Notes: generated by a model not told the origin, from the sequence alone. Positions 51,404 to 61,172 are shown, counted from the first letter of the stretch. The stretch is DNA of 64,000 bases from Litorimonas haliclonae (GCF_965138505.1 NZ_CBCSCO010000004.1:218099-282098); one strand, 5' to 3'. Numbers and translations: made by a program.

Positions 51404-51832
51404 TTATTTACGCGGAGGCAGATAGGGCTCTGGCTCGGGCGCCGGAGGATAGTAGGTTGGCGGCGGAGGTGTATAAACAGGGGGCTCCGGCTCTGGCTCC
51501 GGTGCGGGCGGTACATAAACCGGCGGCTCTGGTTCTGGCTCTGGCTCATATACAGGCGGCGGCGGGGGAGGGGGCGGAAGATAGGTTGGCGCGGCAACCG
51601 GGACGCAACAAGGCACACAGCACGGGTCAGGCTGTACATATCCGCAATCTGAATGGCCTGTCTCGCATCCTTCAGAGCCATACCGAGTCGACTCATATGT
51701 TGCGACAGTCTCATGTCCGCCTTCGTAACCCGCTCCGTATCGGCTATTGGCCGAATGGGTTGAACAGGCGCTCACCGCAAGACTGCCGAGAACGGCGACA
51801 AGAGCAAATCGAGAAGGATGAATGCGGCGCAT
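51404..51832 (-). CDS. Pro/Glu-rich lipoprotein
   Basis: This 142-residue lipoprotein has the lipobox VSAC (Cys about 23). It has a Cys-rich patch (DCGYVQPDPCCVPCCVPV, about 61-78) followed by PPPPPPPPVYEPEPEPEPP-type tandem repeats to the end. The Pro-Glu repeats would form an extended, acidic stalk, perhaps reaching through the periplasm. No family was recognised. Confidence 0.75.
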   Translation of the reverse strand: MRRIHPSRFALVAVLGSLAVSACSTHSANSRYGAGYEGGHETVATYESTRYGSEGCETGHSDCGYVQPDPCCVPCCVPVAAPTYLPPPPPPPPVYEPEPEPEPPVYVPPAPEPEPEPPVYTPPPPTYYPPAPEPEPYLPPRK

Positions 51833-51965
51833 AACGAATCTCTCTAAATAAAGTTATCAACAGAGTGGCAGAAACCACTTAAAGCTTTGCTAACGGCTTT
51901 GCCTTTGCGTTTACCGCGCGAATCCTTACAACTCGAAACATGATTCATTTTATGGTTTTTTTCAC

Positions 51966-52604
51966 ATGATCGGCATGATTTCAGGGGTTTGCCTGATGGC
52001 GGGGACAGGCGAGGCGATCGTGGATTGCTCGGGCGTCGGCTATTTGCTGCAATGCGGGTCCCGCACTCTGGCTAAACTGTCGGAAGGTGAGGCTACGCGC
52101 CTACATGTTGAAACCCATGTGCGCGAACAGGCTATTACCTTGTTTGGGTTCCATTCAGAGGAAGAACGGGCCTGGTTTGTTCGCCTTCAATCCGTGCAAG
52201 GCGTGGGACCGAAAGCGGCGCTTGCGATTTTGGACATTCTTTCCCCCGGCGAGATTTTATCTGCCGCGTCATTGGAAGACAAAACAGCTTTTTCTCGCGC
52301 CTCGGGTGTCGGGCCGAAATTGGCGACCCGAATTGCGACAGAGCTGTCTGGCAAACCCGCCCCGACAGGACGAGGGTTTCAACCAGCCTTTACCGCCCCG
52401 TCCGGCGAGACCGGAACAGAAAGCAGCCGCAATGAAGGCCTGTCCGATATGGGCCTTCGTAATGACGCGGTCAGCGCGCTCGTCAATTTGGGGATAGGCC
52501 AGAGCGACGCTTTGAGAGCTGTAGCGCAAGCTTATGCGTCTTTTGATGACGATCCAAATATTGATACGCTGATCCGGGTCGCGCTGAAAGAACTGGGAAG
52601 TTAG
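51966..52604 (+). CDS. ruvA: Holliday junction DNA helicase subunit RuvA
   Basis: RuvA of 212 residues binds four-way junctions and loads RuvB. It shows the OB-fold start MIGMISGVCLM, HhH motifs (LQSVQGVGPKAALAIL, FSRASGVGPKLATRI) and the C-terminal domain III (DAVSALVNLGIGQSDA) that contacts RuvB. It is followed nine bases later by tpm, before ruvB. Confidence 0.97.
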   Translation: MIGMISGVCLMAGTGEAIVDCSGVGYLLQCGSRTLAKLSEGEATRLHVETHVREQAITLFGFHSEEERAWFVRLQSVQGVGPKAALAILDILSPGEILSAASLEDKTAFSRASGVGPKLATRIATELSGKPAPTGRGFQPAFTAPSGETGTESSRNEGLSDMGLRNDAVSALVNLGIGQSDALRAVAQAYASFDDDPNIDTLIRVALKELGS

Positions 52605-52612
52605 GCTCAATT

Positions 52613-53245
52613 ATGGAACCGGAGTTCTGGAATGAAACATGGTCAAATCGGGACATCGCCTTTCATAGCGCAAATGTGCATCCCTTTCTGGCGGGCCAAC
52701 TATCCACTCTATCCCTCCGGTCGGGGGCTCGAATGTTTCTGCCCCTGTGCGGGAAAACTCTCGATATTCATTGGCTTTTAAAACAAGGGTTTCAGGTCGT
52801 CGGCGTCGAATTGGTCGAAACGGCGGTGCAAGAGCTATTCGATGAACTAAAAGTGACTCCAGAGATTATTGAGGGCGGAAAGCTGAAACTATACCGCGGT
52901 GACAATATCGATGTTTATGTCGGCAATATCTTTGATTTAAGCTCTGCCGAAATAAAATCCGTAGACGGCGTTTATGACCGAGCGGCTCTCGTGGCGCTGC
53001 CCGAAAAAATGCGCAAAAATTATGCCGATCAAGTCATGAGGTTAAGCGGTTCTGCGCCTCAGCTTCTTATTACATTTGAATATGATCAGGCCGAAATGGA
53101 AGGGCCGCCTTTTTCGGTCACGCGCCAAGCATTGAACCGTCTTTATGGCCAGACATATGAAATTGAGCGGCTGACCGGACGCAATTACGAAAGATTTGAA
53201 AATGTGTCTTCAAAAGTTTCCGAAGTCGTTTGGTGTCTGACATGA
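52613..53245 (+). CDS. tpm: Thiopurine S-methyltransferase family protein
   Basis: This 210-residue SAM-dependent methyltransferase matches TPMT by FWNETWSNRDIAFH (about 4), the SAM motif MFLPLCGKTLDIHWLL (about 41) and GVELVETAV. It lies between ruvA and ruvB, a nine-base gap after ruvA and a four-base overlap with ruvB, so it is in the same transcript. Bacterial TPMT members methylate selenium or tellurium compounds or other thiols, so a link to Holliday junction processing is not expected. Confidence 0.9.
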   Translation: MEPEFWNETWSNRDIAFHSANVHPFLAGQLSTLSLRSGARMFLPLCGKTLDIHWLLKQGFQVVGVELVETAVQELFDELKVTPEIIEGGKLKLYRGDNIDVYVGNIFDLSSAEIKSVDGVYDRAALVALPEKMRKNYADQVMRLSGSAPQLLITFEYDQAEMEGPPFSVTRQALNRLYGQTYEIERLTGRNYERFENVSSKVSEVVWCLT

Positions 53246-54279
53246 CCGAAGACCGTCTTATATCGTCCGAAGGACAGCTCGGGGATGGGCACGACCGCGC
53301 CCTCCGGCCTTTGTCTTTCGTCGATTTCGTTGGACAGAAAAGCGCGATTGCGAATTTGCAGGTCTATGTCGAGGCCGCCCGGCGCCGCGCCGAACCATTG
53401 GACCATCTTTTGCTTTCCGGCCCTCCGGGATTGGGTAAAACGACCTTGTCGCAGATTGTTTCCCGAGAGCTTGGCGTGAATTTCCGGGCTACATCCGGCC
53501 CGGTCATTTCCAAAGCGGGCGATTTGGCGGCTTTGCTAACGAATCTCGAGCCGAATGATGTGCTTTTCATCGACGAAATTCACCGTCTCAATCCGGTTGT
53601 CGAAGAAGTGCTTTATCCGGCGATGGAGGATTTTGAACTTGATTTGATTATTGGTGACGGTCCGGCGGCGCGGAGCATCAAAATTGATCTTGCGCCTTTT
53701 ACCTTGATTGGCGCGACAACACGAGCAGGGCTTCTCGCCACGCCCCTACGGGATCGCTTTGGTATTCCGGTACGCCTCGAATTTTACGATACGGACGACC
53801 TGACCTCTATTGTTGCTCGGGCAGCGGGCAAACTCGGACTGCAAATGAAACCGGATGGCGCGCGGGAAATCGCGAGGCGGGCGAGGGGAACTCCGCGCGT
53901 GGCCGGACGTCTCTTGCGCCGGGTCCGCGATCTCGCCGAACATGAAGGCCATACCGTGATTGACGCCCCTGCTGCCGATCAGGCGCTGCGGCGCTTGGGC
54001 GTGGATGATATTGGATTGGATAAGCAGGACATGCGCTACCTCCACGCGCTCGCCGAAATGTTTGGCGGCGGCCCTGTCGGGGCGGACACATTGGCGGCGG
54101 CATTGTCAGAGGCGCGGGACGCATTAGAAGATGTGATCGAGCCTTATTTGATACAGCAGGGGTTTTTACAACGTACGCCGCGCGGACGGGTCGCTACGCC
54201 GCGCGCCTATGCACATCTAGGCCTGGCCCCGCCAAAACAGCCCCCCGCGCCGAGTTTATTTGACGGAGGCGAAAAATGA
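53242..54279 (+). CDS. ruvB: Holliday junction DNA helicase RuvB
   Basis: This AAA+ motor has 345 residues. The start is ATG 53242, overlapping the tpm stop. It shows Walker A GPPGLGKTT (about 57), Walker B FIDEIHRLNP (about 109), sensor GATTRAGLL, arginine finger region LLRRVRDLAE, and the winged-helix end YLIQQGFLQRTPRGR. It drives branch migration with RuvA. It overlaps ybgC by ATGA. Confidence 0.97.
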   Translation: MTEDRLISSEGQLGDGHDRALRPLSFVDFVGQKSAIANLQVYVEAARRRAEPLDHLLLSGPPGLGKTTLSQIVSRELGVNFRATSGPVISKAGDLAALLTNLEPNDVLFIDEIHRLNPVVEEVLYPAMEDFELDLIIGDGPAARSIKIDLAPFTLIGATTRAGLLATPLRDRFGIPVRLEFYDTDDLTSIVARAAGKLGLQMKPDGAREIARRARGTPRVAGRLLRRVRDLAEHEGHTVIDAPAADQALRRLGVDDIGLDKQDMRYLHALAEMFGGGPVGADTLAAALSEARDALEDVIEPYLIQQGFLQRTPRGRVATPRAYAHLGLAPPKQPPAPSLFDGGEK

Positions 54280-54734
54280 CAGAGCAATCCCATCGGGAAG
54301 AGCCTACAATGGGGTGGTTTAAGGGACGTGAACATCACTACCCCATCCGCGTTTTCTACGAGGATACGGATTTTACCGGGATAGTCTATTACGCCAATTA
54401 CCTCCGATTTTTTGAACGGGCTAGGAGCAGCTATTTCCGCCTTGTGGGATTTAATCATTCCGATTTATGGGAAGCAGAAGACCCGCTCGCTTTCGCAATT
54501 AGAAAAATAGAGTTGGATTATAAAAAGCCCGCCCGGATTGATGACCACCTAACTATCGTTACCACTTATGACCGTTTCAAAGGCGCTAGGCTCTGGGTCA
54601 GCCAGGCCTGCTATTGCGGGGGTGACCTACTCGTGACCGCCGTCAGCGAAGCCGCGAGTATCACGCCCGCAGGACGCCCAAAACGCGCGCCAAAATGGAT
54701 GGTGGAAAAATTAGCGCCTTATTTGGAAAGCTAG
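54276..54734 (+). CDS. ybgC: Acyl-CoA thioesterase, YbgC/tol-pal associated
   Basis: This hotdog-fold thioesterase of 152 residues has the catalytic Asp in VFYEDTDFTGIVYYANYL (about D31), the usual YbgC pattern, and ends in WMVEKLAP. YbgC often precedes tolQ; here no tol gene is nearby. It overlaps the ruvB stop by four bases. Confidence 0.92.
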   Translation: MTEQSHREEPTMGWFKGREHHYPIRVFYEDTDFTGIVYYANYLRFFERARSSYFRLVGFNHSDLWEAEDPLAFAIRKIELDYKKPARIDDHLTIVTTYDRFKGARLWVSQACYCGGDLLVTAVSEAASITPAGRPKRAPKWMVEKLAPYLES

Positions 54735-54798
54735 CGTTTACCGGACTAAGTACCAAAAAAGAATATAGTACATTCAAAGGCTAGAAAAAGACTTCAAG

Positions 54799-55146
54799 AT
54801 GACTCAACGCGATAAACTTTTCCTCCTCCCGCCCGGATTTTTAGACAATTCCCGAAGGGAGTATTGTCCGGAATGCGCCGAAGTCTGGGGACTTTTGTCG
54901 TATTTCCCCGCGATCAAAGAGAGCCTAGAAATTTCCTATCAGCCTATCGCGAAACCGCGCGAGGATATGGCCGCACAACTCGGCGAGAAGAACCAGAATT
55001 GCCCAACTCTGCTTTTACACACTGACAGCCCGTCATATGAAGATTGCGGAATAATGCAGATGAGCGGACATCGGTTCATCAATAATGCCCGCGATATTGG
55101 GCGGTATTATGCCCATCGTTTTGGCACACCTTTTCCTCGAGGCTAA
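54799..55146 (+). CDS. DUF3088 protein
   Basis: This 115-residue DUF3088 protein starts DKLFLLPPGFLD and carries YCPECAEVWGLLSYFP (CxxC at about 22-25). It has a thioredoxin-like or zinc-ribbon appearance by the Cys pair. The function is unknown. It stands alone, 64 bases after ybgC. Confidence 0.85.
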   Translation: MTQRDKLFLLPPGFLDNSRREYCPECAEVWGLLSYFPAIKESLEISYQPIAKPREDMAAQLGEKNQNCPTLLLHTDSPSYEDCGIMQMSGHRFINNARDIGRYYAHRFGTPFPRG

Positions 55147-55206
55147 GCCAACTCTTTATATGAACTAAAATCAGGAACCGGCGTTATAAGTCTGAGGACG
55201 TAACTT

Positions 55207-56991
55207 ATGACACTATTTCGGCGCGCAATTTTGGGCTTGGCTGTTTTTTTGGCGATTATCCTGCTGTTTGCCTTGTCCATGACGTGGTCGAAAATTGCGA
55301 CCCCTGTGGTCAATAAGGGGCTCAATTGGTGGGGGCCGGAAAATAGCCGCGTCGAGAGAGCGCGATTGCGTTTTCCTCAACTCTATATTCTGTCTGTTCA
55401 ATCCGCAGATATCGGTAGTCACGGCAATATTTCCACTGCCGATTTGAGCTATAATCCATTTGGGGTTTTGCCTGGCCTAGCGTGGCTTCCCAAGGTTGAA
55501 GGCGGGGACGGGCGTTTCGTTATTCCGCCGCGCGACCCAGAGGCCAAGCCCGTTGTGTTGGACATTCGAAATATCATCAACAAAGTTCGCCTCTCTGGGA
55601 TTGATATTATTTTCAAAGACAGAGACGGGCGAGATAGGGCTTTGGCTGTGTCTTCGGCGGTCGGATCGGTTCGCTCCGGCGAGATAACTGTTTCTGCAAC
55701 GGGCGGCGGTGCAACAATCGAAATTACGGGGGCCCGCGATGATACCAGTGCCGGTATGCTCGGCGGAACCTTGCGGGTGCGCGGTGACAACGTGAAAGAT
55801 ATCGCCGCCTTGGCCGGGCTCGCGGCGCCGGATACGCCGCCCTATGACCTCTCCATAGACTATAGCCTTCGCGGCCAGACAGCTGATCTGGATATTAGAA
55901 ACGGTACGGTGGGCGATAGCGATGTTTCAGGTCCGATGTCGGTGAATTTTGCGGGTGACGTTCCGGTTCTCGACGCTAATTTATCGTCTCAAAATCTTGA
56001 CCTGGACGACCTGGGTATTGTCTTCGGTATTCCGGTCGGCACCGGAGAGGGCGAAACCGTTGGCGCAGAGCAGCAAAAAGCAAAGCAAGCGTTTGAACAG
56101 TCCGATCGCATGATTCCCAATGTGGAAATCGACTTTGATCGTTTAGACAATATTGACGGGCGTATCCAGTATCAGGCGCAATCCGTCAAAGCCGCCTCGG
56201 TGAATATGACAGGATTGGCTCTGGATATAAATATTGACGGTCGATTAGTGGAGGCTAGGCAGATTGAGGCGTCTTTCCCACAAGGCCAGCTGCAAGCCTA
56301 TGTGACTCTAGACGCAGGGCAATCTCCGGCTAGGGCGGATGTGAAAGGGAATTTGGATAATATCACGATGGAGGCTCTGGCGCTGTCGGGTTTGGCGCAA
56401 GGCAATATAGAAGGCGATTTCGAATTTACGACTTACGGAAATAATTTTCGCGACGCGGCTGCAAGTGCGACGGGCGATATCGCGCTTTGGTCAACGGATT
56501 TTAGACTAATTTCTATTGGATCAGAACTGATCGGTCTCGACTTAGGTGAAGCTTTTATGCTGCTTTTGGCGGGAGAGGAAAAGACGGATTTCACCCCGGC
56601 GCGCTGCGTCGCCTTTGCCGCTCAGCTAGAGCAGGGCGTTGGCGTTATAGAGCCAGGCGTGATTGATACCGCTGATAGCCTAATCCTCTTGGATGGGTCG
56701 CTTAATTTCAAAGATGAGACAATTGATGTGGATGTCCGCGCCGATGCCAAAGATGCGTCTTTGGGCAGTCTATTTGGTGATATCTCACTCGGCGGAAGTT
56801 TCCGGGATCCGTCCGTTTCTGTCATTAATGAAGAAACAATATTGCAAGCGGGTTTAACGGCTTTGCTTGGGGCGTTAACCGGACCTTTGGCGGCGCTTCC
56901 CTTCATTGATACGGGTGATGCCAAAGACGCGCCCTGCGGAAACCTAATGGCGAGAGCGCAGGCAGCGGCGGACACACCGCCTGCGCAGTGA
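55207..56991 (+). CDS. AsmA-like envelope protein
   Basis: This 594-residue protein has an N-terminal TM helix (about 8-28) and a long periplasmic beta-rich part typical of AsmA/YhdP repeating beta-taco proteins. The C-terminal AsmA-like domain has ASATGDIALWSTDFRLISIG (about 418) and DGSLNFKDETIDVDVRADA (about 497). It may help move lipids between inner and outer membranes. It is convergent with the next gene by 12 bases. Confidence 0.85.
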   Translation: MTLFRRAILGLAVFLAIILLFALSMTWSKIATPVVNKGLNWWGPENSRVERARLRFPQLYILSVQSADIGSHGNISTADLSYNPFGVLPGLAWLPKVEGGDGRFVIPPRDPEAKPVVLDIRNIINKVRLSGIDIIFKDRDGRDRALAVSSAVGSVRSGEITVSATGGGATIEITGARDDTSAGMLGGTLRVRGDNVKDIAALAGLAAPDTPPYDLSIDYSLRGQTADLDIRNGTVGDSDVSGPMSVNFAGDVPVLDANLSSQNLDLDDLGIVFGIPVGTGEGETVGAEQQKAKQAFEQSDRMIPNVEIDFDRLDNIDGRIQYQAQSVKAASVNMTGLALDINIDGRLVEARQIEASFPQGQLQAYVTLDAGQSPARADVKGNLDNITMEALALSGLAQGNIEGDFEFTTYGNNFRDAAASATGDIALWSTDFRLISIGSELIGLDLGEAFMLLLAGEEKTDFTPARCVAFAAQLEQGVGVIEPGVIDTADSLILLDGSLNFKDETIDVDVRADAKDASLGSLFGDISLGGSFRDPSVSVINEETILQAGLTALLGALTGPLAALPFIDTGDAKDAPCGNLMARAQAAADTPPAQ

Positions 56992-57003
56992 TTAGAGTGT
57001 GCC

Positions 57004-58092
57004 CTAGAAGGCTTTCTGCCAACCTACTGTGACGACGCTATCCGTTTCAAGTTGAGGGCCGTTTAGATTCCGGTAAATTGGAACGCCGATTTCCAAAGCA
57101 AGCCGCTGGCCGCGAAGCCATCCGGTTTGTCCGGCGAGATTGACGCCGAATAAGGCTTGGATTTGCTCACCGCCGTGATTAGCCGGATCAGCGGTTTGGA
57201 CGGGCGCCATAATAGCCGCGTCTGATCCGGAGATATCGCCTTGAGATGACGCTTTCAAACGTCCGGAAAACGAAATCCAGTAATCCGGCTCATAGGCAAG
57301 CCATGCCGTTGCCTCGACCCGACTTCCAAACTTATAGCCTTCTTTGTTTTTCTCGAGCGGAACTCGAGCAGAGGTTTGAGCTCCCCAGCCGAGCTTGTGC
57401 GCGCGTCCGGAGTACGTCAGAGCCGGCTTGAAATCGAACGTGCCCGAGCCGAGCTGCATAGGGTAAGGGAGACGCGGTGAGGGAGTTCCGCCCATGGGAG
57501 TCAAGATTTGATCGGTTTCAGTATTTGATCCCGTTGGAATGGAAACCCCCAAATTGAGATTTATCTGACGCGTCTTAGAGGTCCCGTCATCCAGACCAAT
57601 AATCGCCGCGACAGTTGTATCGCCAAACCCATCGGACTTTGTGTTGAATTCGCCCAGAACATTTGTGCCCATACCGCCCTGAAAGGTTGTGTGGTCCATA
57701 TCATTAGTTAGATAAGACCCCATACCCATCAAAGTGATGCGGTCGGTTACCCCGTACATGGCGCCGACCATGTGCATATCCATTTTCATCTTTTCCGGCA
57801 CAACCCGCAATGTTGGTGGCTGGCCTGGAGCGCCAAAAAAGCTATTGGGAATGGTCGTGGCAATGGTTTCGGGAGAGAGTTGGGCGGTGCCGTCGCGGGA
57901 GCCGTCCATATCCATCGTCATATAACGATAAGATATCATGACTTCGCCTTTTTTATGGCGGTGATCTGCCATGACGCCAATCGGGGCGTGATCCATCGCA
58001 TGTGGAGCTGTTGTGTCATTTTCGTGCGCCGACACAGAGAGAGGGGCAGACAGCATAAGAGCTGTCCCTGCCAAGAGGGTAAGTTTTTTCAT
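57004..58092 (-). CDS. MetA-pathway-like transporter/outer-membrane protein
   Basis: This 362-residue protein has a signal peptide (about 1-22, ending VSA) and a Met/His-rich N-terminal region (about 24-110: HENDTTAPHAMDHAP, DHRHKKGEVMISYRYM, KMKMDMHMV). The rest is a beta-barrel-like, alternating structure ending VVTVGWQKAF. It belongs to a protein group often called transporter or MetA-like, found with metal resistance genes. Met/His clusters suggest copper or another soft metal. It follows the DUF2946 gene on the same strand. Confidence 0.8.
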   Translation of the reverse strand: MKKLTLLAGTALMLSAPLSVSAHENDTTAPHAMDHAPIGVMADHRHKKGEVMISYRYMTMDMDGSRDGTAQLSPETIATTIPNSFFGAPGQPPTLRVVPEKMKMDMHMVGAMYGVTDRITLMGMGSYLTNDMDHTTFQGGMGTNVLGEFNTKSDGFGDTTVAAIIGLDDGTSKTRQINLNLGVSIPTGSNTETDQILTPMGGTPSPRLPYPMQLGSGTFDFKPALTYSGRAHKLGWGAQTSARVPLEKNKEGYKFGSRVEATAWLAYEPDYWISFSGRLKASSQGDISGSDAAIMAPVQTADPANHGGEQIQALFGVNLAGQTGWLRGQRLALEIGVPIYRNLNGPQLETDSVVTVGWQKAF

Positions 58093-58101
58093 TTTGAGAA
58101 T

Positions 58102-58192
58102 CTTTCAATAATTCAAGAGGCGCAAAGTTTGCGCTAAAAATAATTCAGAATGCGCGAGTTCTGCGCGGATAGATTTTATGAATTATTGAAAG
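58102..58192. repeat. 14-bp inverted repeats bracketing inner hairpins
   Basis: CTTTCAATAATTCA (58102-58115) and TGAATTATTGAAAG (58179-58192) are perfect reverse complements. Between them lies GCGCAAAGTTTGCGC (about 58121-58135), itself a hairpin. The outer right arm overlaps the stop of the DUF2946 gene. A large cruciform-like RNA could form between the two genes of the operon. Confidence 0.7.
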
Positions 58193-58581
58193 AGTGGCGG
58201 GGCTCGGCCTCCGAGCGGCGGTCCCGTTGGATTGAAATAAAAACCGGTAAATGAAGAGAAATAGCTTGGATGAGCGCGAGGAAAATAAGCCGGAGATGCG
58301 CGGAAGACCTTTTGCGTCAGCAAACCAACAATCGTGATGAAACAGTCAGGGCAGTGGTGTTTGTTTTCCGTCTCTCCGTTTTTCTTTATCTCTCCGACAA
58401 GAGTCAAAAAATCCGTGAGATGTTCCTGCGCCTCAGGAGAGCTAGTCTGTCCAGAAGGATTGCAAATTAATCCGCCTACATTTGGGCTCGGAGACGCTTG
58501 AACCGTGCTGGCTAGAGAGGACCAAATCAAGAGCGCTGCGAGACAGGACCTGAAAGTGATATGAAGTCGCGTGAAAAACAC
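58183..58581 (-). CDS. DUF2946 family secreted protein
   Basis: The start is set at a GTG (58581). The 132-residue product then begins with a signal-like FRSCLAALLIWSSLASTVQA. Longer starts upstream overlap the metalloprotease gene's start region. The family feature is HCPDCFI (about 82-88), with a C-terminal GPPLGGRAPP end. DUF2946 proteins often neighbour copper or metal genes. It is followed by the MetA-like gene on the same strand, 90 bases on. Confidence 0.65.
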   Translation of the reverse strand: MFFTRLHITFRSCLAALLIWSSLASTVQASPSPNVGGLICNPSGQTSSPEAQEHLTDFLTLVGEIKKNGETENKHHCPDCFITIVGLLTQKVFRASPAYFPRAHPSYFSSFTGFYFNPTGPPLGGRAPPLFQ

Positions 58582-58728
58582 AGCCCGCGATTTAGCGGTT
58601 TTTCGTTTTAAAGGAAGCGGTAACTTTGTCGCAAGGCAGCTTTGGCATCTCCGCACTTCTTCCTCTCTCGGCTCGACAAATTGAGCAAGGCGGATTAGGT
58701 CTATTTCCAGTAAACTGCCGAGGAAATT

Positions 58729-61131
58729 ATGCGCGCTTTTTTGACTTTGATAGCTGTTATGATTTTCGCGTCCTGTACGCGCGTGGAAGATCACCAAAAT
58801 CCCATGGCGGGTCTTGAAAAGCGCGATGGTTTTCTAGAGCTTTACATTCATGAGGAAGATAATCGTGTCCTCGTCAAACTGCCCAGAGCGGGTAAGGACG
58901 GGGTCGCTCTTCGCCTCATCCATACAGCGCGGCTGACGGCCGGGCTCGGTTCCAATCCGGTAGGTCTGGATCGGGGCTGGGGTGATAGCGGTAAAATTAT
59001 CGTTTTCCGCCGCATGGGTAATAAAGTCATTATCGAAGCCGAAAACATGACCTATCGCGCTGGCCCGGAGAATCCTCTGGAACAACGCGCCGTTCAGGAA
59101 AGCTTTGCCCGCTCTTTTCTAGCTAGCGCCGATATTGTTGATGGTACCAAACGGATGGTTGATCTAACAGACTTCCTGACCAGCGATGTTCTTGGCTTAA
59201 CCCAATATTTAAAAGATGGCGAACATGGTACGTTTACCGTCGCGAAAGACAGAACTTTGGTCGATACGAAAAATGTCTTCGCCTTTCCTGATAATGTAGA
59301 AGTAGATGTGTTTTTTACCCTGAGTTCCGACGATCCCGGACGTGAAGTGGCGACAACGGCCGCCAATGGAAAAGACGCAACCCTCATCCAACATCACTCA
59401 TTCGTCCGCTTGCCTGAAGAGGGTTATACTCCTTTAAAATCTGACCCGCGTGCCGGAGCGATAGAAGAAGTGCATTATGATTACAGCGCTGCTTTGTCCG
59501 AACCGATCGAAACGCGTTTCGCGCGTCGTTACCGCCTTGAAAAAAACGAGGCCGGGGAAGTTATAAAGCCGATCGTCTTTTACATTGATAGCGGGGCGCC
59601 TGAGCCCATTCGCTCGGCTCTGATTGAAGGGGCCCGGTGGTGGGAAGACGCTTTCGAAGCCGCTGGTTATGAGAATGGATACCGAGTAGAAGTCCTGCCT
59701 GAGGATGCTCACCCCCTCGATATTCGGTATAATATTGTACAATGGGTCCACCGCCAAACGCGGGGCTGGTCTTATGGCGGCGGCGTATCCGATCCACGCA
59801 CAGGCGAAATGATTAAAGGTCACGTCAATCTCGGCTCGCTCCGGGTTCGCCAGGACCGGATGATTTTTGAAGGTCTGGCCGGCGTATCGAAAACCGATAG
59901 CGGCGATATGGACGACCCTGTTGAGCTTGCTCTTGCCCGCATTCGACAGCTTTCCGCTCATGAAGTGGGGCACGCTCTTGGCTTTGCCCATAACTTTGCT
60001 GCCAGCACTTACGGCAAAGGGTCCGTCATGGATTATCCGGCGCCGGATGTACGTGTCACGAATGGACAGCTAGATTTTTCAAAAGTCTACGGCGTTGGGG
60101 TCGGCGTCTGGGATAAATTTGCCGCCACTTGGCTGTATGGGGATATGACTCTCACTCAACGGGACGAGTTGGTGCAGGACGCGCTTTTGAAAGGCCTCGT
60201 ATATGTTGCAGATACGGATGCCCGCGCTGTCGGGACAGCGCACCCATTGGGCAATATCTGGGATAATGGCGCCAATCCAGTGAATGCCTTGAACGAAGCA
60301 TTAGCCGTGCGCCGCATCGCGCTGGATAATTTCGGGCTTCGCAATATTCAGGACGGGCAGCCTGTTTCTGATCTGAACAAAGTAATCGTCCCGATTTACC
60401 TTTATCACCGTTATCAAACTGCGGCGGCAGGGAAACTTATTGGCGGCGTCTCTTTTAACTATGGCCTGAAAGGGGATGGGCAGTCTGTAATGGAAGTTGT
60501 CGAAACAGATCGGCAAAAGGAAGCTTTGGATGCCCTTCTGAAAACGCTTGACCCGGCTATGCTTGATTTGAAAGACGAAACCCTTGCCTTATTGGGGCCG
60601 TCATTGGCCAGCTACTCAATCGCGGATAGCGACCGGGAATTGTTTGAGCGCACCGCTTATCCGGCGTTCGACATTAGCAGCGCTGCTGACACGGCCGCAG
60701 CGATGACGTTTGACGTATTGCTTGACCCCAGACGGGTTGCGCGTTTGGTAGAATTTAATCGCCGGGATTCCTCGCAACTTGGTTTCACAGAGATGATGCG
60801 AACCATAGAGGACGCAGTGATGAAACCCGCCCCTCGCGACCGGACAGGGGAAATCGCTAAGGTGGTTCAGGCCCGTTATGTGTTCTCTCTGATGGATCTG
60901 AGCAATAGCGATGTCAGCCCCGGCATCAAAGCTCGTACCGATGCGATGCTCCGCCGCCTGCAAGATGACCTCAGTAAAAACGGGTCGGGGCATGGAGAGT
61001 GGCTTGTCACGCGTATCGAGGAACATCTCAATAAACCCGCTCCGGCGGCTCCGGAAGTGACAGAGTCAAAACCGCTCCCGCCCGGCGGGCCAATTGGCAT
61101 GGGGGAGTTGGAGACGTGTTGGCATTGTTGA
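58729..61131 (+). CDS. Zinc-dependent metalloprotease lipoprotein (DUF5117/DUF4953-like)
   Basis: The 800-residue protein has a lipobox FASC (Cys about 16). The metzincin-type zinc motif HEVGHALGFAH gives H411, H415 and H421 with E412 as catalytic base. The N-terminal domain (about 20-260) and C-terminal helical region (about 560-780) match large EcxA-like zinc proteases of Gram-negative bacteria. It is presumably anchored to the outer membrane and degrades a periplasmic or external protein. A terminator follows. Confidence 0.9.
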   Translation: MRAFLTLIAVMIFASCTRVEDHQNPMAGLEKRDGFLELYIHEEDNRVLVKLPRAGKDGVALRLIHTARLTAGLGSNPVGLDRGWGDSGKIIVFRRMGNKVIIEAENMTYRAGPENPLEQRAVQESFARSFLASADIVDGTKRMVDLTDFLTSDVLGLTQYLKDGEHGTFTVAKDRTLVDTKNVFAFPDNVEVDVFFTLSSDDPGREVATTAANGKDATLIQHHSFVRLPEEGYTPLKSDPRAGAIEEVHYDYSAALSEPIETRFARRYRLEKNEAGEVIKPIVFYIDSGAPEPIRSALIEGARWWEDAFEAAGYENGYRVEVLPEDAHPLDIRYNIVQWVHRQTRGWSYGGGVSDPRTGEMIKGHVNLGSLRVRQDRMIFEGLAGVSKTDSGDMDDPVELALARIRQLSAHEVGHALGFAHNFAASTYGKGSVMDYPAPDVRVTNGQLDFSKVYGVGVGVWDKFAATWLYGDMTLTQRDELVQDALLKGLVYVADTDARAVGTAHPLGNIWDNGANPVNALNEALAVRRIALDNFGLRNIQDGQPVSDLNKVIVPIYLYHRYQTAAAGKLIGGVSFNYGLKGDGQSVMEVVETDRQKEALDALLKTLDPAMLDLKDETLALLGPSLASYSIADSDRELFERTAYPAFDISSAADTAAAMTFDVLLDPRRVARLVEFNRRDSSQLGFTEMMRTIEDAVMKPAPRDRTGEIAKVVQARYVFSLMDLSNSDVSPGIKARTDAMLRRLQDDLSKNGSGHGEWLVTRIEEHLNKPAPAAPEVTESKPLPPGGPIGMGELETCWHC

Positions 61132-61172
61132 GCGGGTTTTTGAGACCCTTTTCGGAAATATCTTAGACCCAT

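Noticed and set aside
48800..52000. SOS (LexA) boxes of the GTTC-N7-GTTC type near the ruv genes
   Set aside because: None was found in the gaps before the SDR-ruvC pair or before ruvA.
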